From positions 1-55,342 of the IMG/VR virus record IMGVR_UViG_3300020220_000067: 55,342 nucleotides of DNA, one strand, 5' to 3'. The notes below the pieces were generated by a model that was not told where the DNA came from, did no database searches, and saw nothing but the letters and a program-made list of their open reading frames with translations. The stretch comes from a virus. Every line of letters starts with the position of its first letter. Position 1 is the stretch's first letter. Positions 41,970 through 50,681 of the stretch are shown one piece after another. A program made the translations under genes and the position numbers.

Positions 41970-43028
41970 ATGGTTTCAATAATTATAACCGCTTTTAACA
42001 ATCCCAACTATATTCATGAGTGTTTAGATTCAGTCATTAGATCCTGTAAAGATATCGAGTATGAAATACTCTTAGGAATTGATTCATGTGAGACAACATT
42101 GAAGTCGGTTATGGAAAGATATACCACATACCCAAATTTAAAAATATTCTTTTTTGAACAGAGGAATGGGACTTATATTACAAAAAATTCTTTAGTGGAA
42201 GAAACAAAATTTGAAAACATAATTTTTTTCGACTCTGATGATATAATGACAAATAATATGGTCAGTGATGTTCTTCATTTTTTAGATAAAGAAATTGATT
42301 CAGTTAAACCAATGTCCTTTATATTTAAAAACCAAGCAGAGTTAGAAAGTTTGGATATGTCAAAAAAAAGAAACACTTATGGTGAAGGTGTTTTTGCAAT
42401 CAAAAAAGAAGTTTTCAAAAAATTAAACGGATTTGAACCTTGGGTTTGTGCCGCAGATTCTGAGTTTCAATGGAGATTAAACAAAAATGGATATAAAATA
42501 CAATACTCGCCAAGAATTTGTTTTTTATATAGAGTTCATGGTGAAAATTTGACAGCAACAAAAGAAACTGGAATGAAATCTAGTTTAAGACAGAGATATT
42601 CACATATTATTAGACAAAAGCTCAAAACAAACAATTTTGAACCTTTAGAAAATATGGTAGTTGCAAATAAAATAGAAGTTAATGAGACAAACTACAATAA
42701 TTTTAGAATTTATAAAGTTACTGATGTTGAGTTTTATAACAAAATCAACGAACAAGAAGAAAATAGATTACAGGTAATTCAAAATATATTCGGAAAAGAA
42801 CCAAGAAAAATTGTAGAAAAGACACAACCAAAAAATGGACCTAAAATAGTCGATATATTTAAATTCAAACCAAATAGAAATATCAAAAGAGAAGAAGAAA
42901 GAAATAATCTAAGAAATGAAATTATTGAGACAAAAAATAATCAATCAAGACAAATTTTAGTGTCAAATATTCAAGACAAACCAAACAGAAGAGTAAATCT
43001 TCCAAACATAAACTTAAGAACTCCTTAA
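41970..43028 (+). CDS. Family 2-type glycosyltransferase with long tail
   Basis: 352 residues. Residues 1-215 are a GT-A fold: VSIIITAFNNPNYIHECLDS at the start, IIFFDSDDIM with the D-x-D metal site at about 91-94, and an acceptor region (VFKKLNGFEPWVCAADSEFQ, WRLNKNGYKIQYSP). It should transfer a sugar from a nucleotide sugar. The C-terminal 130 residues are charged and probably disordered, ending RRVNLPNINLRTP, comparable to the tail of the gene at 50682. First gene of the plus-strand glycan operon. Confidence 0.85.
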   Translation: MVSIIITAFNNPNYIHECLDSVIRSCKDIEYEILLGIDSCETTLKSVMERYTTYPNLKIFFFEQRNGTYITKNSLVEETKFENIIFFDSDDIMTNNMVSDVLHFLDKEIDSVKPMSFIFKNQAELESLDMSKKRNTYGEGVFAIKKEVFKKLNGFEPWVCAADSEFQWRLNKNGYKIQYSPRICFLYRVHGENLTATKETGMKSSLRQRYSHIIRQKLKTNNFEPLENMVVANKIEVNETNYNNFRIYKVTDVEFYNKINEQEENRLQVIQNIFGKEPRKIVEKTQPKNGPKIVDIFKFKPNRNIKREEERNNLRNEIIETKNNQSRQILVSNIQDKPNRRVNLPNINLRTP

Positions 43029-43071
43029 TTTAATATTTATTTATATAGGTGTTTTATTTAAATTTTTTAAT

Positions 43072-43716
43072 ATGGCAAACGGAGTATATAAAATGACTGA
43101 GGATTTTGAAAAGGCTTTAAGTGACTACACTAAAGCTCCTTACGTTGTAACTTTAGATAATCAGAGTAATGGACTTTTTTTATCTTTATATTATGAAAAA
43201 AATATAACCAAAAAAATTGAATCTAAAAAAATAGGAATTCCATGTAGAACCTACCCATCCGTACCGTGTGAAATTATACATGCAGGATTAAAAGTTGACT
43301 TCAAACCGGTGAAAGGTAAAACTATTAAAGGGGCGTATAATTTAGAAGGAAGTAAGGTTTGGGATTCTGCTTTAAGTTTCACTTACAATATGTATAAACC
43401 AAACACACATATGTGTATATCTTTTACAGGACCTTACAAACATTTCAAACTTTCCAAAGGTGGGGCTATTTTAACAGATGACTACGATGCGTATCTTTGG
43501 TTCAAAAGAGCTAGATATAGTGGTAGACGAGAGTGTTCTTATCATGATGATCATTTTGACACGTTGGGTTGGAACTTTTATATGATGCCTGAATTAGCCA
43601 CAAGGGGTTTATTACTTATGAACCAATTTTATAATACAGACGGAACACCTAAACATAATGAGGATTTAGAATTACCTTATCCTGATTTATCTAAATTTGA
43701 AATATATAAAAAATGA
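43072..43716 (+). CDS. Short DegT/StrS-like aminotransferase
   Basis: 214 residues, against about 370 in usual members; the C-terminal small domain is missing. The N-terminal part is recognisable: VVTLDNQSNGLFLSL (cofactor phosphate site), GIPCRTYPSVPCEII, VWDSALSF (Asp98, binds the pyridine nitrogen) and FTGPYKHFKLSKGGAILTDD with Lys123 at the Schiff-base position, seven residues before Gly-Gly. Full-length relatives make amino sugars such as those in O-antigens. It may act with a partner or be a compact phage version. TATTTATT at 43034-43041. ATGA overlap with the next gene. Confidence 0.7.
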   Translation: MANGVYKMTEDFEKALSDYTKAPYVVTLDNQSNGLFLSLYYEKNITKKIESKKIGIPCRTYPSVPCEIIHAGLKVDFKPVKGKTIKGAYNLEGSKVWDSALSFTYNMYKPNTHMCISFTGPYKHFKLSKGGAILTDDYDAYLWFKRARYSGRRECSYHDDHFDTLGWNFYMMPELATRGLLLMNQFYNTDGTPKHNEDLELPYPDLSKFEIYKK

Positions 43717-44333
43717 GAATGTTACACGAATTAATTATTAAAGATCACTATGATATTGGGGGTCTATGTACAGAATCAAAAGGAAACGTTATAAAAACTT
43801 TAGTGGAAAAAACAAATGCAAAATTCTGTGTTGAAATAGGAGTTTATAAAGGTTCTTCGTTATTATATTTTGCAGAAGCTTTACAAAAAACAAATGGTAA
43901 AATCATAGGAATTGATCCGTATAAATTGGATTCCTTAAGAAACGAAATCCCAAATAAACAAGTGAATGAGTATTTCTATGACGTTTTGTTTAAAGAACAA
44001 AAAACTCTTGATAACATTTACTCAAACTTGAGTAAGATTTTAGAAGATAATAATTTAGGAGAATTAATTACTTTAGTCAGGGAAAAGTCAGAAAATTATT
44101 ATCAAAACATAGAAAAAGAATCAATAGATGTACTGCATATTGATGGTAACCATGACGAAGAATATGTTACCAAGGATATTATAAATTATTTACCTTTAGT
44201 AAAAAAAGGTGGGTACATAATTATGGATGATACTTCTTGGGTGGGCGTTATAAACTCAATCCAAAATCATTTGATTGATAAATGTAAATTAATAAGTGAA
44301 CATTCTGAATTTGCAATTTATATAAAAGAATGA
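43713..44333 (+). CDS. Class I SAM methyltransferase
   Basis: 206 residues. Motif I CVEIGVYKGSSLLYFAEAL (Glu41, Gly43, Gly47), motif II IIGIDPY (Asp68), then DVLHIDGNHDEEYVTKDI and KKGGYIIMDDTSW. This order fits the Methyltransf_24 group often found in polysaccharide gene clusters, where it methylates sugars. Starts inside the stop of the aminotransferase gene (ATGA), so the two are translationally coupled. Confidence 0.8.
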   Translation: MRMLHELIIKDHYDIGGLCTESKGNVIKTLVEKTNAKFCVEIGVYKGSSLLYFAEALQKTNGKIIGIDPYKLDSLRNEIPNKQVNEYFYDVLFKEQKTLDNIYSNLSKILEDNNLGELITLVREKSENYYQNIEKESIDVLHIDGNHDEEYVTKDIINYLPLVKKGGYIIMDDTSWVGVINSIQNHLIDKCKLISEHSEFAIYIKE

Positions 44334-44337
44334 AGTG

Positions 44338-45096
44338 ATGACAAGAGTCAAACAGGCGTTAGTTGCCCCATCTATAAAGTTTTTTAAGGAACGATTTTTA
44401 AAAAAATATGATTTAGTTGAATATCATGACCCAAATGAACCTGCAATTTTTTATGGGGCTTCGGAATCTAGTAATTTTATAAACGGTCATAATAGTTATA
44501 AAATTATCTTACCTTCTACACCAAACGATATACCAAAATTGAATAACTACAATAATACATTTTTAATATGCTCTGATAATTTCCAACTACCAAAAAATGT
44601 AATAAGAAAAAGTATTACTCCAAGATTGAAAAACTATGATGTGTTTAAACCAAATAAACTCGGGGATAAAATTTATTTTTATAGCGGATTCAAAGATGGT
44701 TGGAATTTGAAGAACGGTATGATAAATGAAATACAAAAAAGAATTAATTATGAAATAATTACAACCAACCATTCAAAAATAAATGATTATTACGACATCG
44801 AGTATCTCAAATCAAATTATTACGATAAGTGTTTTTTAAATATAAACTTGACTAATGGTCACGGAATGTCCACAGTAATTGAGCTCGGATTAATGGGGAG
44901 AAAAACGATATTCAGAAACCCAAATAAAAACAATTTTCAAAGAATAGAATTTGAAAGTTTAATATCTTATGAAACTTTGGATGATATAGTGAATATTATT
45001 AATGACGAAAGTAAAAAAATTAATACCATACAAGAATCAATTGATGTTCACAATGTTGATGATGAGTGGTTGTATATAGATTATTGGATAAAATAA
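44338..45096 (+). CDS. Glycosyltransferase-like protein (GT-B type)
   Basis: 252 residues from ATG 44338; the GTG just before it is less likely. The C-terminal half looks like the donor-binding half of a GT-B enzyme: INLTNGHGMSTVIELGLMGR then KTIFRNPN, resembling the Glu-x7-Glu region of family 1/4 enzymes. The N-terminal half is less clear. Four bases after the methyltransferase stop. Acceptor and sugar unknown. Confidence 0.6.
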   Translation: MTRVKQALVAPSIKFFKERFLKKYDLVEYHDPNEPAIFYGASESSNFINGHNSYKIILPSTPNDIPKLNNYNNTFLICSDNFQLPKNVIRKSITPRLKNYDVFKPNKLGDKIYFYSGFKDGWNLKNGMINEIQKRINYEIITTNHSKINDYYDIEYLKSNYYDKCFLNINLTNGHGMSTVIELGLMGRKTIFRNPNKNNFQRIEFESLISYETLDDIVNIINDESKKINTIQESIDVHNVDDEWLYIDYWIK

Positions 45097-45127
45097 ATTT
45101 TAAGTTAATTTAAAAAAATAATAAAGT

Positions 45128-45967
45128 ATGAAGTTAAAATATATTATAGATGAGGAAACATTTGATATAGAAGTCCCTGATGATCAAGATTTTATTTCTG
45201 GCGACAATGAAATTTTATCAAGTTATGAAACAGATATGACTCACAAATTAGATTGGTATGAAAATGGTTTTACAATTGAGAAATTTGTTTCAAAAGACGA
45301 ATTTGCAAAAATCAAAAAAGGGATAGAGGAATCAATCAAAAAGATTGTTGTGTCAACAATTGGTAGTAATGTTGAAGAATTTTCATTGGAAAATTACCAT
45401 AAGTTTGTCACCAACGATACTGATCATTTTAAAATAGTTTCCCAAACCAGAGATCTTTTTAGTAAAGATTTTATGTTTGACATTGATTATTTAATTCCAA
45501 AGTTAGAAAAGATTTTAAATATTGAACTAACTAATTACGATAATACAAATGACTACAAATCTCATATAATAGTAAGAATAAATAGACCCGAATCATCTGA
45601 TTTTAACCCACCACACAAAGACATGTATGAACACTATGATGGAGAGGGATATATACCAAAGTTTGTAAATTTTTGGATTCCTATTTGTGGTGTAAATGAA
45701 ACTTCGGTTTTACCAATATGCCCAAAATCCCATTTAATTCCTGAAAATAAAATTTTGAGAACTAACAATGGATCGACCGTAAACAATAATAAATACAGAG
45801 TTAGGTTGATAAAAAGTTGGGAGGAATCTAACAAGTTAATTAGACCGAAAGTGACTGATAGTCAAGTTTTAATTTTTTCTTCACATTTGATTCATGGGTT
45901 AGCAATTAATAATCAGAAAGACATTACACGAGTTGCTTTGGAATTCAGATTGTATGGAAAAAATTAA
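45128..45967 (+). CDS. PhyH-like Fe(II)/2-oxoglutarate dioxygenase
   Basis: 279 residues. Residues 145-275 fit the double-stranded beta-helix: His163 and Asp165 in PPHKDMYEH, His256 in FSSHLIHGLAI, and Arg268 or Arg274 (TRVALEFRLYG) for the co-substrate. Such enzymes hydroxylate small molecules or sugar and lipid precursors; several lie in phage and bacterial glycan clusters. The first 120 residues are unassigned. Between the GT-B-like gene and the acetyltransferase, so it likely modifies the same glycan. Confidence 0.75.
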   Translation: MKLKYIIDEETFDIEVPDDQDFISGDNEILSSYETDMTHKLDWYENGFTIEKFVSKDEFAKIKKGIEESIKKIVVSTIGSNVEEFSLENYHKFVTNDTDHFKIVSQTRDLFSKDFMFDIDYLIPKLEKILNIELTNYDNTNDYKSHIIVRINRPESSDFNPPHKDMYEHYDGEGYIPKFVNFWIPICGVNETSVLPICPKSHLIPENKILRTNNGSTVNNNKYRVRLIKSWEESNKLIRPKVTDSQVLIFSSHLIHGLAINNQKDITRVALEFRLYGKN

Positions 45968-45979
45968 AATCAAAGAAAA

Positions 45980-46558
45980 ATGAAAAAGGCGTTGATTGGT
46001 TACGGAGGACATGCTCGTGAAGTGATGGCCCAAATGGGTAGAAAATTACCATGTTTTGTTGACGATGAGTTTGTGGATGAATATACATTACCATTATCAA
46101 CTTTTGATCCTAAAAAATACAAAGTGATGGTGGCGATAGGGGACTCCAAAATTAGATATGACATGGTTCAAAAATTACCAAAAACAACAAAATATTTTTC
46201 TTGGGTCCACCCAACCGCTCTGATAATGAACAAAGTTAAACTGGGTATTGGAAGTTTTGTCGGGGCGTATTCTATTTTGACTTCAAACATAAAAATAGGT
46301 GATCACGCATTACTTAACAGAGGAAATCAAATCGGACATGATTGTGAAATAGGAAGTTTTTTTTCGGCAATGCCAGGTGCAATAGTATCAGGTAATGTCA
46401 AAATTTACGACTGTGTTTATATGGGTTGTAATTCCTCAATAAAAGAAAAAGTATCAATTCACTCCATGTCAACTATAGGTATGGGGGCTGTTGTAATAAA
46501 TAACATTGAAGATAATGGAACTTATGTTGGGGTTCCTGCAAAAAAATTAAAAACATAA
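45980..46558 (+). CDS. NeuD/PglD-type sugar O- or N-acyltransferase
   Basis: 192 residues, the usual family length. N-terminal Rossmann-like part KKALIGYGGHAREVMAQMG, then a left-handed beta-helix with hexapeptide repeats from about residue 78 (VKLGIGSFVGAYSILTSNIK, IGDHALLNRGNQIGHDCEIG). His120 is the catalytic base of the family. It would acetylate an amino or hydroxyl group of a sugar; together with the aminotransferase this suggests an N-acylated amino sugar. Confidence 0.85.
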   Translation: MKKALIGYGGHAREVMAQMGRKLPCFVDDEFVDEYTLPLSTFDPKKYKVMVAIGDSKIRYDMVQKLPKTTKYFSWVHPTALIMNKVKLGIGSFVGAYSILTSNIKIGDHALLNRGNQIGHDCEIGSFFSAMPGAIVSGNVKIYDCVYMGCNSSIKEKVSIHSMSTIGMGAVVINNIEDNGTYVGVPAKKLKT

Positions 46559-46576
46559 ATTGACTAATTTTAAAAT

Positions 46577-47290
46577 ATGAAAGACACAAGTATTGGAATA
46601 ATTATGACAACATATCAAAGGGAAGATGGTAAATCCCCCAATTATTTAAAAGTTTCTTTAGACAGTATTTTTTCACAAACATATAAAAATTTCAAGTTGT
46701 TTTTAATTGGTGACAAATATGAAAATGAATCCGAATTAAAATCAATTTTGAAAAATTATGATGGTTCTAAAATATACTTTGAGAATTTACCTTACGCTAA
46801 AGAAAGAGATAAATATTCAGGAGAAACCTTATGGTTTAGTGGGGGAATCAACGCTATGAACCATGGTATAGACGTTGCTTTATCTCAAAATTTTGAATAC
46901 CTTTGCCATTTAGATCACGATGATTTTTGGCACGACAATCATTTAGAAGTATTAAATAAATGTATACATGAAACCAAATCAGATTGGATCTGTACAAAAT
47001 CTTCGTACAAAGTAAACAGAATACTACCTAAAACAGATGACAAAACACATTATGTTAATTTTTTACCACAAAAGTTTAAAATCATACATTCATCAACTTG
47101 TATTAATTTTAAAAAAATACCTCTTAGATATGTAAATTTATTTGAGGAAAAAAATGAATTGGCGTCATCAGATGCAGATTTATGGGAAAGATGTAGAGAT
47201 TACATTGAAAAATACAAATTAAAGAGTACCTTAGTTAATGTTTTAACTTGTAGACACGATGAAGAGGGTTACGAAAGATTTAAAAATTAA
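46577..47290 (+). CDS. Family 2-type glycosyltransferase
   Basis: 237 residues. GT-A fold: IGIIMTTYQREDGKSPNYLK, KVSLDSIFSQTYKNFKLFLI, YLCHLDHDDFWHDNHLEVLN with D-x-D as Asp-His-Asp-Asp. Last gene of the plus-strand glycan operon; its TAA shares TTAA (47287-47290) with the stop of the convergent gene. Confidence 0.85.
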   Translation: MKDTSIGIIMTTYQREDGKSPNYLKVSLDSIFSQTYKNFKLFLIGDKYENESELKSILKNYDGSKIYFENLPYAKERDKYSGETLWFSGGINAMNHGIDVALSQNFEYLCHLDHDDFWHDNHLEVLNKCIHETKSDWICTKSSYKVNRILPKTDDKTHYVNFLPQKFKIIHSSTCINFKKIPLRYVNLFEEKNELASSDADLWERCRDYIEKYKLKSTLVNVLTCRHDEEGYERFKN

Positions 47291-47871
47291 TTGTGTACAA
47301 ACAATATTTTGTTAATTTTGTAAGAAGTTATTCCTAAATCTAAAATTGATTTAAAATATTTCCAATCAGCGGCAAAATCTTTGTTTTTAAATCCTACCTT
47401 TTTGGCTATTTTAGTTCTTACAACGGCACCTCCCATATCAATTCTACTACTTTGTAACTTGGTATCCATAAATCCATAATCGGATGAATTATGATTGATT
47501 GGTGTTTTATGTGAATGAACACAATCAAAATAGATTAAATCTTCGGACCTTTTTAAAACTTCACTAACCATGTTAGGTGTGTAGTAATTATCACCATTAG
47601 TTAAAATTACATATTCAGAAGTTGCTAAATTTTCTAAACCCCAATCCCTTAGTACATGACCATAATGTTCAGTTCTCAATGGATGTTCTATGAAAATTAT
47701 TTTATCTTTTTGAAGATACCCATTATCGATCAAATCTTTTTTTAGGTTTTCATTAGGACCATCATGAATTATAAACAACTTCCAAGAATCATTATATTGA
47801 GCCTTGATAGAATTTATGAAACATTTAAGTTGATAATTTTGACCATAAGTAACTGCAATTATATCTATCAT
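47287..47871 (-). CDS. Family 2-type glycosyltransferase, minus strand
   Basis: 194 residues. MIDIIAVTYGQNYQLKCFIN, SIKAQYNDSWKLFIIHDGPN, YVILTNGDNYYTPNMVSEVL with Asn-Gly-Asp-Asn in the D-x-D position, and a late SRIDMGGAVVRTKIAKKVGF. Short but complete for a minimal GT-A domain. Last gene of the minus-strand operon 50601-47287. Confidence 0.8.
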   Translation of the reverse strand: MIDIIAVTYGQNYQLKCFINSIKAQYNDSWKLFIIHDGPNENLKKDLIDNGYLQKDKIIFIEHPLRTEHYGHVLRDWGLENLATSEYVILTNGDNYYTPNMVSEVLKRSEDLIYFDCVHSHKTPINHNSSDYGFMDTKLQSSRIDMGGAVVRTKIAKKVGFKNKDFAADWKYFKSILDLGITSYKINKILFVHN

Positions 47872-47877
47872 TTTCTT

Positions 47878-48558
47878 TTAATTTACTGTCCACCTTTTAG
47901 GGTGTTTTATTTTTGGGTTTAAAAATTTATTATCGTAGATTGATCTACCAATTTTTATTTGATCTATTTTAGTATCAGTCGCCCAAGATGAAAATACTTG
48001 AGAAAGTTGGTCTCTTCCACTATGATTTTTAACTTCCTCCCACCATTTTTCATTGAACGCTTTAACTTGGATTGAATTTTTTCTAATTGTAAATCCGCTG
48101 TCAAATAAACCATAATTTGAGGGAAACCCAATATTTTTATATTTTATCATTTGCTGATCAACTATAGATTTGTGATCCAATTTGTCCTTTATTATTACTT
48201 TTGCCTCTTCATAGATGCAATTTCTAACATCATGTTTATAACACATTATGGAATTGTTAAATGATATTTCATTTATAACATTGTTGGCATTATTGAATCT
48301 TGTTCGATAACAATTATCAACCCAAATGCTTATATCATGTTCAGGAAGAACTAAGTGAGGATTTATTTTGATAAATCTTGCAATTTTTCGATTGTCCAAA
48401 TCTTTTTCTACAAAATCAACATGATTAACCTCCCAAACATCAGACCTAAAATATTTGTTATCAGTAAATAAAATGTAACGAATGTTTGGGTCAACTGCAG
48501 TTGGTGAGTTCAGATTATCATATCCGCCGGTATTAACACTATAGACAACAATTTTCAT
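47878..48558 (-). CDS. DUF616/TOD1-MUCI70-like glycosyltransferase
   Basis: 226 residues. IVVYSVNTGGYDNLNSPTAV, then IRYILFTDNKYFRSDVWEV, HDISIWVDNCYRTRFN (the metal-site segment, Trp-Val-Asp-Asn), FDSGFTIRKNSIQVKAFNEK and HSGRDQLSQVFSSW. This order is typical of the DUF616 glycosyltransferase group found in bacterial and phage glycan clusters. Its start overlaps the end of the next minus-strand gene (ATGA). Confidence 0.75.
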   Translation of the reverse strand: MKIVVYSVNTGGYDNLNSPTAVDPNIRYILFTDNKYFRSDVWEVNHVDFVEKDLDNRKIARFIKINPHLVLPEHDISIWVDNCYRTRFNNANNVINEISFNNSIMCYKHDVRNCIYEEAKVIIKDKLDHKSIVDQQMIKYKNIGFPSNYGLFDSGFTIRKNSIQVKAFNEKWWEEVKNHSGRDQLSQVFSSWATDTKIDQIKIGRSIYDNKFLNPKIKHPKRWTVN

Positions 48559-49307
48559 TTATAATAATTGTCAATAATGTTTATTTTAGTTTTGATCATG
48601 TCAGTAAAGTGTTGCTCAATAATTTTAAAATTATTTGTGGTTCTAAATTCTTGCCATTGTGATTTCCAATTTTTCATACCCCAATTAAGTTTTCCTTCTG
48701 GTTCACGGTTCAAGGAAACGTGAATACCATGTACTGGCCTGAAAGTTTCCTCAAAATTAAAATTTGGAAATCTTTTTTTAACTAATTCATATAAAAAAAC
48801 TTCATCGTGCATTAAAAACCCATTTTGACATAAATCTAAATATTTTGGAACGGGGTAGTAATTCTCGTAAGGGGTAAAATGAAGTCCCGATAAACGATTG
48901 GATTTTGGTCTTACAATATTCGAGTATGGTAATTTAGTTTTAACCATATTTTGAATGTGTATTTCATGTAAATTTTTTTGTAACGTAATTATGTCTACAT
49001 CAGAAATATAGACATATTTTGTTTTCATTACTGGGGTATTGAAAAATCTTATCGTGTTTGATAGACAATTAAAATTTTGATTTGACACTTTTTGATTACC
49101 AAATTTGACATTATAAATCAGAAATTTATTAGGATACATTTCTTTCAATAATGACAAAGATTTTTTTGTTTTCTTATAATTTTTGTCATCGACACCGATT
49201 TCTACAAAACATGAGTCGTTATAGTGTATATTGGATAAAATAAATAATGGTGTGAAATCTTTATAGATACCATCGCAACAAGTATATATATTTAAAATAT
49301 TTTCCAT
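48555..49307 (-). CDS. Glycosyltransferase-like protein (GT-A), minus strand
   Basis: 250 residues from ATG 49307 (MENILNIYTCCDGIYKDFTP); a TTG two codons upstream is not needed. KYVYISDVDIITLQKNLHEI has a D-x-D motif (Asp-Val-Asp), and LSGLHFTPYENYYP plus VHGIHVSLNREPEG supply His residues as in family 8-like enzymes. Family assignment is uncertain. Confidence 0.65.
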   Translation of the reverse strand: MENILNIYTCCDGIYKDFTPLFILSNIHYNDSCFVEIGVDDKNYKKTKKSLSLLKEMYPNKFLIYNVKFGNQKVSNQNFNCLSNTIRFFNTPVMKTKYVYISDVDIITLQKNLHEIHIQNMVKTKLPYSNIVRPKSNRLSGLHFTPYENYYPVPKYLDLCQNGFLMHDEVFLYELVKKRFPNFNFEETFRPVHGIHVSLNREPEGKLNWGMKNWKSQWQEFRTTNNFKIIEQHFTDMIKTKINIIDNYYK

Positions 49308-49309
49308 AG

Positions 49310-50041
49310 TCAATCAATTATACTTGTTTTATTTGTTCTTATAAAGTCAAAACCTTTATCAGCCCATTTGATTCTATTAATTGGACTCTTCAAAAAATGA
49401 GTTACTAATGTAGGGATATAATCATATTCACAAATAGGTATATGATCTTCTAAAGAATTAAATTTTTGGTCCCCGACTTTTTCAGTTATAACAAATGACT
49501 TATTAGATAATAGAGGCGATAACCTAATCCAATCTGGCTCAAATCTATTATCATAACAAGAAATGTTCAAAATTATTTTACTGTTGTTAATATGTTTCCA
49601 CAAATCAGGCCCTACAACAGGTGGTGACGTGTGTAAAATTAATTTATTACAATTTATTTTATCTAATATTTTTTTTCTCCTATCACTCAAAACACCATAA
49701 AAAAAAACATCAATTTCTTTTGACTCTTCACTTTGTAATCTATAAACGTCGCTGTAACCAAAATTTAAGTTCTTGGAAAAATCATAAATTTTGCTCGCAT
49801 TGTCTAAAAAGTTTTTGTACTCAGGATATCTTGAAATGGTTTTGTCCATAAGTTCAGTTTGTATTACAATGTAAGGTTGTGAAATACTTTTATAGAAACC
49901 AGATAAAAAAGACGTAAAAAATAAAACCCAAGTTCCTTTGTCAGATGGAATACTTGACTCAATCGATGGTTGATTTAATGCTTCTTTAACCACTTGTGAA
50001 ATTGTATTGAAGTACCCTCCTTGTCTGTGAAAAATTAACAT
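49310..50041 (-). CDS. GT-B-type glycosyltransferase-like protein, minus strand
   Basis: 243 residues. IDVFFYGVLSDRRKKILDKI, a GT-B linker-type motif, then NSKIILNISCYDNRFEPDWI, RLSPLLSNKSFVITEKVGDQ: the Glu-x-Arg-Leu and stop-the-acceptor pattern of CgeB-like or family 1-like proteins. Stop is followed by the next ATG after two bases; its start overlaps the upstream stop (TAATG). Confidence 0.65.
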   Translation of the reverse strand: MLIFHRQGGYFNTISQVVKEALNQPSIESSIPSDKGTWVLFFTSFLSGFYKSISQPYIVIQTELMDKTISRYPEYKNFLDNASKIYDFSKNLNFGYSDVYRLQSEESKEIDVFFYGVLSDRRKKILDKINCNKLILHTSPPVVGPDLWKHINNSKIILNISCYDNRFEPDWIRLSPLLSNKSFVITEKVGDQKFNSLEDHIPICEYDYIPTLVTHFLKSPINRIKWADKGFDFIRTNKTSIID

Positions 50042-50601
50042 TACTTTAAATGATTTATATTTCTAATATTTCCTCCTCTATACCAATGTTGTACATAGAT
50101 TCCCTTCATTAAACCGACTTTCAGTCCTGAATTTTTAAATTTTGTGTGAATGTCGTTATCAACCCCTAACATTCCTGATTCTTTAAAACCACCAACTTTT
50201 TGCCACGCTTTTTTATTAATCAAAATTAAAACTCCACTAAGTAACTGAAGATTTGTAATATCTATTACTGATGTTTTATGGGTATTCCAAATATTTTCAC
50301 CAAATTCTCTATGATATTTATGATCATCAGAAGTTTGATTAACCCCTTGGGCAATTTGATATGGACATCCTATTCTATTTGTCACACAAGTGAACATAGA
50401 AAAATTATAATTATTAACAATAACTTCCTCTAACCGTTTTCCAAAAAAAGAACTTGTGTGAACTGCATCGCCATCTAAAAAACAAACCCAATCATCGTCA
50501 TCAACTAAGTTTAAAATTTTGTTATATGAAACTCCTATATTTTTGTTAGAGTCCCATGGAATGTAATGGTGAACAGAAAATTTTGGGATTGTAAAATTCA
50601 T
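50041..50601 (-). CDS. Family 2-type glycosyltransferase, minus strand
   Basis: 186 residues. NIGVSYNKILNLVDDDDWVC, FLDGDAVHTSSFFGKRLEEV with D-x-D as Asp-Gly-Asp, and GGFKESGMLGVDNDIHTKFK as the acceptor-side helix. It lacks the first strand and nucleotide loop of a full GT-A domain, so it is either short or a compact variant. First gene of the minus-strand operon; TATTTATA at 50612-50605. Confidence 0.75.
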   Translation of the reverse strand: MNFTIPKFSVHHYIPWDSNKNIGVSYNKILNLVDDDDWVCFLDGDAVHTSSFFGKRLEEVIVNNYNFSMFTCVTNRIGCPYQIAQGVNQTSDDHKYHREFGENIWNTHKTSVIDITNLQLLSGVLILINKKAWQKVGGFKESGMLGVDNDIHTKFKNSGLKVGLMKGIYVQHWYRGGNIRNINHLK

Positions 50602-50604
50602 TAC

Positions 50605-50658
50605 TATAAATACAAATTTAAAAAAAATTTATTAAAAAAAGTTTTGTTATTATTTATA
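50605..50658. promoter_or_regulatory. Divergent TATTTAT promoter pair
   Basis: TATTTATA on the minus strand (50612-50605) ahead of the gene at 50601, and TATTTATA on the plus strand (50651-50658) ahead of 50682. Confidence 0.5.
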
Positions 50659-50681
50659 GTTATAATTATAATTAAACTGAG

